The position numbers were made by a program, and so were the translations under genes. From contig NW_020312036.1 in assembly GCF_002999335.1 (NCBI RefSeq), positions 806,001 through 870,000 on the forward strand: 64,000 nt of DNA, written 5' to 3'. The notes beneath the pieces are model-generated. The model saw only the letters and a program-made list of their open reading frames with translations. It had not been told where the DNA came from and did no database searches. How positions within the stretch are numbered: position 1 is the stretch's first letter; the number at the start of each line of letters is the position of its first letter. Of this stretch, positions 33,733 through 45,000 are shown in pieces. Source of the stretch: Cyclospora cayetanensis (lineage: Eukaryota; Apicomplexa; Conoidasida; Eucoccidiorida; Eimeriidae).

Positions 33733-35221
33733 GTCGTGGTCGCCAGCATAAACCGTTTGTCCTCGAGCGGAAGATAAAAGTGCCGGCTGCGACTGGGGTC
33801 AGTGCATTCGAAGTCTAGTGGGGGAAAGCAGAGAACCCACCGCGTCTCTACCCCCTCTAATTCTAAAGCTTCAGTGGCTCAGTCGCAGGGTGCTAACACG
33901 TCACACCTGGAAACTGCGAGATGCATGGCTACCATAGCTTCTACTGCTTCCGCCAGAGGAGAGCCCACGGAGATGAAACTCAACACACGGAGTGTGGTAG
34001 CTCTAAAGGCTCTCTGAAACACCTCAGCACCCCCTACCTATACGAGACATCAGGAGGGGGGCACGAGACGCTCTCACGGTCTCTGCTTTCTCTACCTGCT
34101 GTGCACTGCTATTAGCCCTCGAACACGGGCAGGAACGTGTGGCGGTTCCCATAAGCCTTGTTCACCACACTCGCCTACACGCTGTCTGCCAAATGATCCG
34201 CTCTCGCGTTTTTGCAGTTCTGCTAAGCGCCCATTTCCGTCGGGTTGCCTAGACAGGGAAACCGACGGCGGGAGTCCGAGAGACAGAGCTGCCAACTGCC
34301 TCTTTGGGAACTTACTAGCCTTCGTCAATCTGCGGCACAGGCACAGGCAAAGAGCAAGCGCCGAGAGAGAGCTATGTACGCAAGCCTGCGGTTCAAGGAG
34401 ACAGACAGAGAAATCCAAGAGCACGGCCACACGCGATGAAAAAGAATTTCCCAGGTCTTGTAGGCGCTCCCATAATGCCTCAAGACCGACTAGAGGAATC
34501 TCCCTGCTCCCGGCAGTCAACGAGAGAGAGGGAAAAAGAAAGAAAAAGACAGAGAGAGAAAGAAAAAAAAAGACAGAGGGAGAAAGAGAAAAAAGACAGA
34601 GAAAGAAAGAAAAAGAGAGAGAGAAAGAAAAAGACAGAGAGAGAAAAAAAGACAGAGAGAGAAAGAAAAAGACAGAGAGAGAAAGAAAAATACAGGAAGA
34701 GAAAAAAATACAGAGAGAGAAAGAAGACAGAGAGAGAAAAAAGACAGAGAGAGAAAGAGCGCATACAGACAGGAGGACAGGCGGTCCCCGTACCAGTTCA
34801 TCGGGAGACATGTACTTCTGCTTCTGCCTGAAAGCTCCTCGATCCTGTATCTGCATGCCTACACCCTGTTCCCTGCAAAAGTGGCAAGAAGAGACAGAGG
34901 CAACAATTTCTTGCACTTTGATCACACGTAGGGCTCTCAAGCTGCCGAGACGCTGTACGCCTCGCTATTCTTCTTCTTCTTCTGCCTCTTCATTCCTTTA
35001 AATTCCCCGTTGCTAAACCTGTTTCCATAGCTGCCTCGCTCCCCTCCTGTCACCGATAGTACTCCCCCCTTGTGCCTCCGTCTCTCCGTATTGCGATTCC
35101 CCTGCCAGCTGCAGCGCCATCTGCGCGTATCTATCTGCCTGGTGGGCACCATCAGCATATCTACACAGCCTAGGCCATACACCCCCCAACCCCCTCAAAA
35201 AAATCCCAAGCTAGAGATCTC
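33733..35221. other. Spacer with polypurine tract
   Basis: No gene is supported. The 282-residue minus-strand open frame across 34092-34940 is Ser/Leu/Phe/Cys periodic sequence read through the polypurine tract and is an artefact of it. Confidence 0.55.
34520..34762 (+). repeat. Polypurine tract, GAAAGA/GACAGA repeats
   Basis: About 240 bases of nearly pure purine on the + strand are built from GAGAAAGAAAAAGACAGA units broken only by single C or T bases. Unit lengths vary irregularly, so it is open in several frames without being coding. Confidence 0.9.
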
Positions 35222-37828
35222 TCACAAGGCAAAGACTTCATCTGGGTTCTCTTCATCAGCGGTTGCCTTGAACATGTTCGTGTAGAGCATCTTGGCGTCA
35301 TACTTAGGATCTGCGACACAAGAAAAAATAGTACTCGACCCCCTTGTGCCGCGAAGCCTTGACTCAAAACGCAAGAAAGCTAGGAAATAAAAACACAAAA
35401 GCTGCTCATTGTCAATCTGCGCACCAAACCCCCCGCATACGACGTCGCTCACCTTTCTCCCTAAGATCTTGAAGCTTCGCAAGAACTGCACAACAAACAG
35501 AATCACATCGATTCAGAGCTTCTTACACTCCCTACTCTCCTCGAGCAGATTCACGGCAAGTGCTAAACTGGAGACTGCATGAGGAGCACACAGCTTGCAG
35601 CCCTCCTTCAAACACTGCGGTCTAAACGTGGCTGTCACAGCGCACCATCGGCTCGGCTCTGCGGAAACAGAAAACAACAGAGAAAACAACACACAGAGAA
35701 AACAAGCGATTTTTGCCTGCACTTGCATGCGTCCCGCCTCATTCTCTCCTTCCCTGCCACAACCCCTCCCCCCCTCTTCTCCGAGCATCTTTGTCACTGA
35801 AAAGGCAACTTTATCTCACTTCTCGCTCTGCAGTATAGTCAGCCCTTTCGGGAGCGGCAGTATGCCTGCGCGAAAAAAGCACTCGCACAGGAAATTCGAA
35901 TTCACCCTCCCACAAAACTTGGACCCCTACGACAGAGCAAGGTGTCAAAGAAGCCGCTTTACAACACATCTTCGTCTTACAAAGTTCGTGATTTGAAGAG
36001 CAAAGCGGAGACACCACTTGCGCGCTTCACCTGCAATGCGAACGGACAGAAAAGCAGTGCAACGCCCTCGAAGTAAATCCATGGCCAGCTGTTTTTCCAT
36101 TACGTGGAGCCCTTTGTCTCGTTCAAAAAATGCACCCCTACGTCTCATTTCCCACACTCGTAGGTACATATATGCATGCATGCATGGACGTGTTCGCGCA
36201 TTAATGCATGCAGGCATGTGGGTATGGAAGGATGGATGTAGGTGTACATGTGTGTATGTGTGTGTGTTAATGGATGCATGTATATTAATGGATGTATGTG
36301 TGTATTGATGCACATATGTGCACATATATATGTATGTATCTATGCATGCATGGATATATAGATATACGGATGCATGCATGCATAAAAAGATATATATGCG
36401 TCAATAGTAGCCGCCCTGGTCCCCCCCTCCCCGTTTGCTGCTGCGCTCTGTCGAGAGTCGAATGCAACAACAGCTTGAAGTTAGCCCCTCGCTGTCATCG
36501 GCAGCTGTATGGTGCTCTTTCTTTAAGGTGCAAATACCCTGAAGTCTCTCTTGAAAAGCTCCAGTACGTATTCCTGCATATCCTCCAACCTGCGCAGTGT
36601 TGTTGCCATCAACGAAGCACCACCAGCATGCACCCATGGACCCTTAATGGCAGATGGCTCACTCGCGGCTTCTCTACACGCGCCTCCCACGCAGCTCCGG
36701 TATATATATATTTATCTATACATACATAGATGCAGCTATCCCTCTTCTGCAGCCTCTAAAGTGACGTGTAGCATGCGAAAACACAAAGCAGGCGGCAAAG
36801 ATGCGCCACAGCACGGATCCGCGTAGGGGGCTTTTGTCTGCTTACGTCTTGAATCCGAGGAAGGAAGGAGGGAAGAGCTCCTTCTCGTTTGGAGTCACGT
36901 TAAAGGCTGCGTACTCCGTCAGTTCTCCATGTCTTCTGACGTACATGCCCACAATCCTGATAGCCTGAAGGACTGCGTATATGGCTACCCCAGCGGCACC
37001 ACGGGAGGGTTCCTTCCCCCCGCCTCCCCCCTTCGCGAGGCTTGCTGGCTGTTCAATCTCCTCGAGATACATCCCATTGAAGTCACCCATAACGTCCTCT
37101 ATGTTCGGCCCGTCGATCCGTCTGGAAAAATGGAGGGTTTGAAACTGCGACGATTCTTTGACTGCATGCGCAACGTCCACAGAGGCCCTTTGAGACTCCG
37201 CTGCCAGGAAGAGCTCTCCGATCATTCTGCCGCTCATCCGCTCATTATTCTCGAGACGCACGCACCACGCGCATGCTGCCCAACCCGCCTGGTTAGGCGT
37301 AAGAGTAGGAGGCTCAGCAGAGAGAGCCCCCTCGCCACGCATGGGTGCTCTGAGGCTCCCCGCGGGCTGCCCTAAGACGATTCTCCAGGTTACCATGTAC
37401 GCTTTGTCGCCTATGTACTTGTCTGCCAAGTCGCTGCGTGTGGCTGTGCTGCTGCTGCTGCCGCTGTGGCTCCCCGTGACAGAGCCAGAGTATGTCCTCG
37501 CTCTAGGAGGCCCCTTGGCAACTGCGGCGGCGAATCCGTCTGCGGCAGCTGTCGCGACTCCTGAATAGGCTCCTTCCCCGTAAGCAAGGCGGCTCTTCTT
37601 CCTCCCTGCGCAGCAGTGCCGAAACTGCCGCAAGAGGTCGTGGAAAAATCCGCCACTATCCTCGTCGCTGTCGGTCAGCTCCTTCTCTAGCTCGAGCCGC
37701 TTTCGCTCTCTCCTGTCGTGAATGTCTCTAATAAACAGAGAATCTGCGGACCCCCCTTCAGACACGGAGTCGCTCCTACTCGACCCTCCAGGCAGGACTG
37801 CTGCGGCTCCGAGGCTTGACACCGACAT
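35222..37828 (-). CDS. Multi-exon protein of unknown function
   Basis: The start ATG at 37828 (MSVSSLGAAA) opens a 983-base exon, 37828-36846, cut in phase 2 by GTAAGC. It joins 36589-36538 (LEDMQEYVLELFKRDFR), cut in phase 0. The end is two small exons, 35485-35453 (LAKLQDLREK) and 35310-35222 (DPKYDAKMLYTNMFKATADE, closing EENPDEVFAL), matched in phase 1. One or more exons between about 36080 and 35860 remain to be placed. The N-terminus is Ser-rich and acidic, with a basic Cys patch (FRHCCAGRKKSR). The middle carries a well-ordered block with DGPNIEDVMGDFNGMYLEEI and, further on, AIYAVLQAIRIVGMYVRRHG. It has no signal peptide or clear membrane span. I do not recognise a domain; the quality of the block suggests a conserved apicomplexan protein. 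Confidence 0.6.
36160..36400. repeat. TGCATG / TGTG microsatellite
   Basis: Degenerate GCATGCATG, GTGTGTATG and GGATGTATG repeats lie inside the probable intron between exons ending at 36538 and those near 36080. Unlike other intronic tracts in the window, here the TG-rich strand is the non-sense strand of the host gene. Confidence 0.8.
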
Positions 37829-38646
37829 CCTACTGCGCGGAAAGCGAGTTCTCCAGTACTCGTGCAGGGTAATAGTTGCTGCTGCGCGTGCTGCCTGCGC
37901 ATCCCTCCTCTTCTTTCGCGGATGGTGAAGCTACACAAACCTAGTGGTAGGACGAAAGCCCAGTACAGCCGAGATCCAAGGCGACAGGCGCCTCGGAGAT
38001 AGCAGCGCGATGGGCGCCCTCGAAAGCTGCATGCGCTGCCTGCTGGTGCTGCTGATGCAAGAGACAACGCAAGCTACGAGTTATACGGCGTGTGTGGCCT
38101 GGCGGCTTTCCCAGAGGCAAACGCGCAGAGATGAGCGTCCAAGGGATGCGTGAAAAGGGGTGCCAAATGTCAGTCCTCTTCCACAGACGCCACACTGGAG
38201 AGGCCCTTCTCATTCGTTGAATATCAGAGGCCACGGTGTAATTCGGCAGTGTAAGGCGGCAGACAAACTGCAACACGGGCCGGAGAGGTTCCCCAGCGGG
38301 CGCTGATGTCGCAAGTGTCAATGCGGTCTTTCTGGAATAAAACGATCACAGCAAAAAACCCTCCATTCAAGAAAACGGTTCATTTTGGTGTCAAATACGA
38401 AGGTGTAGCCATAAAAGCAAGAGCAACAACTGCTGAAACTCGACGACGGGTTTCCGGGTGTCCTTACACTGGCGGCTCGCAGCAGCAGCGGCGCACGAGA
38501 AGCAGCACCAGACACGACCGTAAGAAGCGCAGAAACAACCCATGCCGCATGGACTGCACACTAAAAAGGATATTATAAGCACGTTGAAAGAGACACGCGT
38601 CTACAACAGGAAACCACGAGGGCCCCTCTACAGCTCAAGCCACCCT
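37829..38646. other. Upstream region of the unknown minus-strand gene
   Basis: Presumed 5' leader and promoter of the gene starting at 37828. Several open frames overlap on both strands, none with an ATG start plus recognisable content. Confidence 0.45.
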
Positions 38647-39063
38647 TCAGTGTCCAGTTAGGTAGGGGGCTGCTGCTGTTGCAGCGGAGGCTACGCCTTC
38701 AGCTTTGCAGACGTGTGGCAGCAGCAGCGAGAGAAGCTGGCTGCGAAAAGGCGACGAGACGCACATGGCGCTCATGCCCACGCGCGTACACCTGGCCAGC
38801 CACATGCGCATTGCCCTACGGCAGGACGGAAGACGAAGCAGCTGCGGGGGGGGAGCTAGCGACAACATCAGCAGCACGAGAGCGACACGAAACACCATCT
38901 CCGCGTCTTTATAGGCTTCCCGAGGGATCGTGGGCAGGCTGCTGGAGGGGGCCTCTTGCAAGAAGGGAGTGGGCACCGCATCCACGACGACAGCAGCTGC
39001 AAAAATAACCGAGGAGATGGCACGCACGGCGTCGCAGCCAGCAGTCGCACTTCTGAATCTCAT
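38647..39063 (-). CDS. Candidate small membrane protein
   Basis: A true ATG (MRFRSATAG) opens a 138-residue frame with two hydrophobic stretches, VRAISSVIFAAAVVVDAV and VFRVALVLLMLSLA, followed by a Leu/Arg/Cys-rich and Ala-rich tail. It could be a small two-span protein, or the Ala/Leu bias may come from a CTG-rich background. A TG microsatellite lies just upstream at about 39110-39175. No family is recognised. Confidence 0.3.
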   Translation of the reverse strand: MRFRSATAGCDAVRAISSVIFAAAVVVDAVPTPFLQEAPSSSLPTIPREAYKDAEMVFRVALVLLMLSLAPPPQLLRLPSCRRAMRMWLARCTRVGMSAMCVSSPFRSQLLSLLLPHVCKAEGVASAATAAAPYLTGH

Positions 39064-39366
39064 GCAGCAGCCCTCGAAGTAGCCTAGGCGTGTGTGTGGT
39101 GTGAGGCGAGTGGTGTGTATGTATGTGTATGTGTGTGTATACATACATATATGTCTGTGTATATTTACATGTGTGTGTTAGTCCCTATGGTGAGAGAGAA
39201 ACAGCAGCCACCCCCTCACTTAGCAGGAAGGGGCAGGAGCTTTTGAGAGGGCGTGCTGGCGGCTCATGCAGGAGCATGGCATCTTGCTTTCTGTCCGAAC
39301 CCTCCTCAAGGCGTTTTCGCTCGACTCAGAACGACCTCTGCTTCTTCCCCTCTTTTTCCTCACTCG

Positions 39367-40646
39367 ATGGAGATGCCAAATGATGGTGTTGCGCTTGAGG
39401 GGCGTCTTGTTGAGGCCGAAGATGACGGCGGCAAGAGCTTCAAAGGCTCAGATCGCATGCCTTCCAGCCTGCATCTGTCTACGCAGGCAGCTTCCTCCTC
39501 GGTTTTCGAGGAGGACGGAGACGCGAGAGAGGGGCAGCAAAACAAAGAGCTCAAGAAATTCGAAGACGTTCAAGTCTATTTGGTGTGCCCCTCCACGGCT
39601 GCATGGGCAGCAGCAGCGGCTTGCATCCACCACAGCGACAACAGCTGCAGCACCTCCACGTCAGCCGCATCAGCTGCGTCAGCAGGCGGAGGAGCAACAA
39701 GCGATGACACTCTGCTGCAAGCGTGTCAGTGGCTAGTCAAGTCAGGCTGCATCCGCACCGTTGAGTGGAAGAGTCCGCTTGTGCTCCAGGGTGAACTCCT
39801 GCACTTTGGCGTCGTGCTGATTCCGCAAGATGGATCTGCAGCTGCTGCAGGATCTCCCACCGCTGCCAGAGCTTGGCTCAGGAAGTATGCATCTCTGTCT
39901 GCTGCACTCGATTTGGTGCTGAGAGACGGCAGCAGCCGCATCAAGGCAGCAGGGCAATCGGCGCTGTCTTGCCAATTCTGGGAGGCTCAGGCTTTTCCGA
40001 TAGACTCTCAGGAGGCAGTATCCGTCAGAATCATGCACTTCATGTACTCCCCGGAAACCGCGACAGAAACACGGGCAGAAGCAGCAGCAGAAGCAGCAAC
40101 AATAACAGCTGCTGCTGCAGCAACAGCGCCGACATGCCAGGGGATAAGGAACGGCGGCAAACTACCACGGGCAAGCGGCGCAACGCACTCCTGCATCATC
40201 TGCGATGTGAAGATTCCAATGAGTCAGTGTGATGGGTGTTGGTTGTATGTTGCCTTTTCTGCCTCGGCTTCCCTCTGTGTTCCTAGTGCAGCTGCCGCTG
40301 TTGCTGGTGCATCTACACTCGTGGCGAGACACTGCTGTGGCTTCGCATCTTCTGGCTCCAGTGGCATATGTCCTTCTCTCTCCCCCATTCTCCTGCAAAT
40401 GCTCACTTTTTTGCTTTCACGAAAAATCGAAACAGCCCTTCTGCCAAAACCTGCAAAACTGCGGACTCTGTAGTGTGCTGGAATCGCGCGTGTACTTCTG
40501 TGTGTATTTATCTGCACACATGTTTAGATCCCTGTCAAACTGTGGTAAGAACGTGTCAGTATTCGGCGCATGTTTACATGGATGCTGACGTTTGTAGGAT
40601 TGTCTTTATGCACACATAAATATGGGTGTATGTGGACGTGTAGATG

Positions 40647-40697
<51 letters not shown>

Positions 40698-41972
40698 CCA
40701 GCCGTTGATTCTTTCTCTCTGGGCACCTAAGTATGTAGATGTACCTGTAGGTATGTCTACACATATATCTATATGTGTATATGCACACAGCTGTCAACCC
40801 TTTTTTATACGCGCATGAATGTGTATATATAGGTGTATATGTAAGTGTATATATAGGTGTATATGTAAGTGTATATGTAGGTGTATAGGTACGTGTATAG
40901 GTACGTGTATATATATGTGTATATGTAAGAGTATAGGTAGGTATACGTGTATATGTAGCTGTACATGTATACATATATGTATATATGTATATATGTATGT
41001 GTAAGTGTACATGTAGGTGTATATATATGTGTATATGTAAGTGCCTATCAAAGTGTATATGTAAGGGTATATGTAGGTATATATGTACATGTAGCTGTAT
41101 ATGTATGTATGTATGTATGTGAATATGTTTGTGTATACGTATACGTATATATGTGCATACATATCTATATGTATGTGTGTGCAGCCGTAAATCCCCAATG
41201 TTTGGGAATACCCTTGTCCCTCGAGTGCACGTTTCGAGTGATTCATCGGGAGAGCGAGCAGATGAGCAGACTGGATTGCATTCGAGGAAATATACATGTT
41301 CCTGTAGCCGCGTGGGCTGCTGCTGCAGGTGTGTGGATAGGAGTAAGGATGTACTACCGGGCACTGCTGCTGAGCGTAGTGTTGCGTGCTGCTGAGCGTA
41401 GTGTTGCGTGCTGTTGGAGCTGTCACGGGATACACCCGTAAAGATTGCTGTTGCTGGTATGACGCTTGGTGGAACGGCATTTTATGCTTCCCGAGACACA
41501 GTGCCCTACAAGCGTTACCGTAGAGACACATGAATGCACGGATCCATTCATGGATGCAAGTAAATAGAGGTGTTCACGCGCGTGTACAGCTCGGTGCAAC
41601 ACTCGTAGGTGCTACAGAAGCGGCGGCATCCACTGTTGATGCAGCTGCAGCAGCAGCATCTGAGTATAGTACGTAGATATAGATTATTGTCAAGTACACG
41701 GTGAGTGGTCGCAAGCGGTGTTTCTCAGGGATCAGCGCTGCAATGACCAACTCCGTAGAGTTGCAGTCTTCGCCAGGAGCCCTTTTTGGAGTATCCCCTC
41801 TGTTGCCTCCTCGAGCAAGTGCTGCGGATGGCAGCAGCAGTGTGTCCAGCGGTAGCAGCACGACTGCACCGTCTGCTGCAGCATCCGATGCAACAACAGC
41901 AGCCGGAGCAGCTGGAGCGTGCCATCAGTCCTCGCCAGCTGCGCCGAGCAGCAACAGCAACAGCAGCAGCAG

Positions 41973-42007
<35 letters not shown>

Positions 42008-45000
42008 CCACTGGCAGAGGAGGGGGTTCCCCTGGAGCATGTCAGTCTTCGCCATTATCCTTTTCTCGTGATCGAGTCTCTCTGTCTATGGAGCTCATGA
42101 TGCAGGCTCTCGGAGCTGCTGCAACAATGGTGAGTCGTGTTGGCAGAAGGCGTATCCATGCATGCGAACATGTATATGTGTGTTGTTATTACGTACATGT
42201 GTTTCTACATTGGAACGTATTTGCTGTCGTGAAGGCCGCTTTTTCAGCTCCCCGTTTTCCCCATCGCGCATACAAGCAGACCTCATCCAGCTGGAGGATC
42301 GCACGTTGTGCAAGTCTGTCCGTTGTGCGTTTCAGCCCGACTCAGGATCCCTCCTTACCCCCGCTCCTGGCAGTGCTGCTGCTGCACAGGATCTGGAGGA
42401 AGATAGAGTTTTGCACATTTCCACACGGCTAACAGTGCAGAGGCCGCTTCAGGTTACAACGGCTTTGATGGACTCCTTCATGTATGTTCAGATCGAGAAT
42501 TCAACAGGTTGGCTGGCACTGGGGGTTTCATGGTGGGGTGTTTGGGGAGACTGTTGAGGTTGTGGCTACACCCACAATACGTGTCTCGTCTGTCCTTCTT
42601 GCCCTTTTGCCGACTCGCGACCTCTAGGCGGTTCCCTGCTGCTGATGCAGTCATTGCAGTTATTGCAGTTATTGCAGCTGTTGCAGCGTTTGCCGCTGCG
42701 CTCGCTTGTGGACCGACAGCACTCGCCAGTAGGCTCTAGCGTGTTGGGACTGATGTTAGGTGATGCCTTTTACGGGATGCCGCAGACTCCATCCCCGTCG
42801 TTGTTGAGAATGCTATTCTAAGAAGCGTCAACTCGAATGCACAGGTGAAGTCTCCAGATCTGGAGTTTGCAGCCCTAGAGGCACTGCCAGGTGTTTCAAT
42901 CGGTGAAAGCAGCCACAAGGTGATGGTGGCCGATGGTCGCTTCGCGTTTACTTGTAAATGCTTAGTGCCTGCGAGGACGCCTTTCATGCCTTCCAAAGAA
43001 AGCTCGCACAGCGCAGATGCTGGTGCTGACGGTGATCGTGATGGCACTACTAGGGTGCTAACTATTGTGGTGGTTCATGGTGATGGCACTCCTAGGGTGC
43101 TAACTATTGTGGTGGTTCATGGTGATGGCACTCCTAGGGTGCCAACTATTGTGGTGGTTCATGATGATGGTACTCCTAGGGTTCTAACTATTGTGGTGGT
43201 TCATGGTGATGGTACTCCTAGGGTGCTAACTATTGTGGTGGTTCATGGTGATGGCACTCCTAGGGTTCTAACTATTGTGGTGGTTCATGGTGATGGCACT
43301 CCTAGGGTGCTAACTATTGTGGTGGTTCATGATGATGGTACTACTAGGGTGCTAACTATTGTGGTGGTTCATGGTGATGGCACTACTGGGGTGCTAACTA
43401 TTGTGGTGGTTCATGGTGATGGCACTCCCAGGGTGCTAACTATTGTGGTGGTTCACGGTGATGGCACTCCTAGGGTGCTTACTATTGTGGTGGTTCATGA
43501 TGATGGTACTCCTAGGGTGCTAACTATTGTGGTGGTTCATGGTGATCGCGCTTTGGCAATGGTGAGTGTAGTGCTGCCTTTGCCACTGCAGCTTAAGGTA
43601 TTTGCTGGCTCTGATGGGTGCTTTGCTGCACTTTGTTTCAGGGTGATTTACCCGTGACGCTGTATCCTCAGGAGCAGCACAGCGTTCTGTTGCGGCTCGA
43701 TGAATCTTTTCTCTCCTACGGGGTTCCCCAGTGGGGGGGAGGCTCTGGAACTGAATGCAGCCGAGGAAGTGTAGGACCATCTGGAGGGGGAAAGGCGGTG
43801 CTGCCTCTTTGCCTCAAGTGGTGAGGAGAATCTGGCATTTTGCGGAGCGAGGCATGCAGGAGATGCCTGACTGCTGCTGCTGCTGCTGCTCTCTCTCGCT
43901 CTGTCTCTCTCTCTTCGCTGCGTGGTGGGCGCTGCTGGTGGGGTCGCGCTGCGGATTTTTTGCCTTCGTCAGCGCATGCAGCTGTGCCTCACTCCCTCTT
44001 GCGTGTAGCTGTAGCCTTCCTGCTGCTGCAGGCACGTTGCAGGATCTAAGGGTCCAGCAGTGTGGTCTCAATTCGGCGCCGAATGTCAGCTGCCGCTTCG
44101 ATCACCATTGCAGGTGTGTGCATGCTGCTGCCTCTCTCCTCTAGTATCTGCCGCGCTTGTGTCTGCATGCTGCTGCCTCTCTCCTCTAGTATCTGCCGCG
44201 CTTGTGTCTGCATGCTGCTGCCTCTCTCCTCTATTATCTGCCGCGCTTGCCTCGGCAGGGGTGTAACCTGTCTGTAGCCATGTTAGCCTGGGATTCCTTC
44301 TTTCTTGCTCTTTCTTTTTTTCTTTGTTTCTTTCTCTTCTTCCCTCTCTTTTTCCCCCTCCCTTCCTCCTTCTCTCTTTCTTTCTTTCCCTTCTTCTCTC
44401 TCTCTCTCTTTCTTTCCCTTCTTCCCTATCTCTCTCTCGTTCCCCTCCCTTCCTCCTTCTCTCTCTCTTTCTTTCCCTCCCTCTCTCTTTTTCCCCCTCC
44501 CTTCTTCTCTCCCTCTTTCTTTCTTTCCCTCCCTCCCTTCTCTCTCTCTCTCTTTCTTTCCCTCCCTCTCTCTCTCTCTCTCCTCCCCCGCGATGGCTCC
44601 CGCTTTCCGAATACACAGAGGCCCCTCCTCTGGCCGGTCGTTGCGTTGTGATGACTCGCCCTCGGAGCCGCTGCTAGTGCGTGCTACATACTGACAAACA
44701 GTGGAGACTGCTGACTGCTGCCGCTGCTGATGGGCACGTCTGTCTCATCCAAGTGCATCTCTGCGAATGATCCTTTGCCTTGCGTCGCATGCCCTCTGCT
44801 GGGTCGTAGGTAACAGTGACTTGCCTTAGCGACGGCTGTGAAGGAGGTCTTTTAACGGCTGTACTCTGCATTGCAAACCACGGATCCGCGGAAGTTGACT
44901 TGCTCGCGCTGCTCCCGAGAGACCTCCATTACCACCTGCAACCCCACTCGGCTGCTTCCACTGCCGGCACCAGTGGCAGAAAGCACGCCGCTGCACGAAG

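Noticed and set aside
34092..34940. 282-residue Ser/Leu/Phe frame on the minus strand
   Set aside because: Produced by the polypurine tract; several frames are open for the same reason.
40606..41531. 250-residue minus-strand His/Thr/Tyr/Ile frames
   Set aside because: They read through the TATG microsatellite; composition follows the repeat and there are no real starts or domains.
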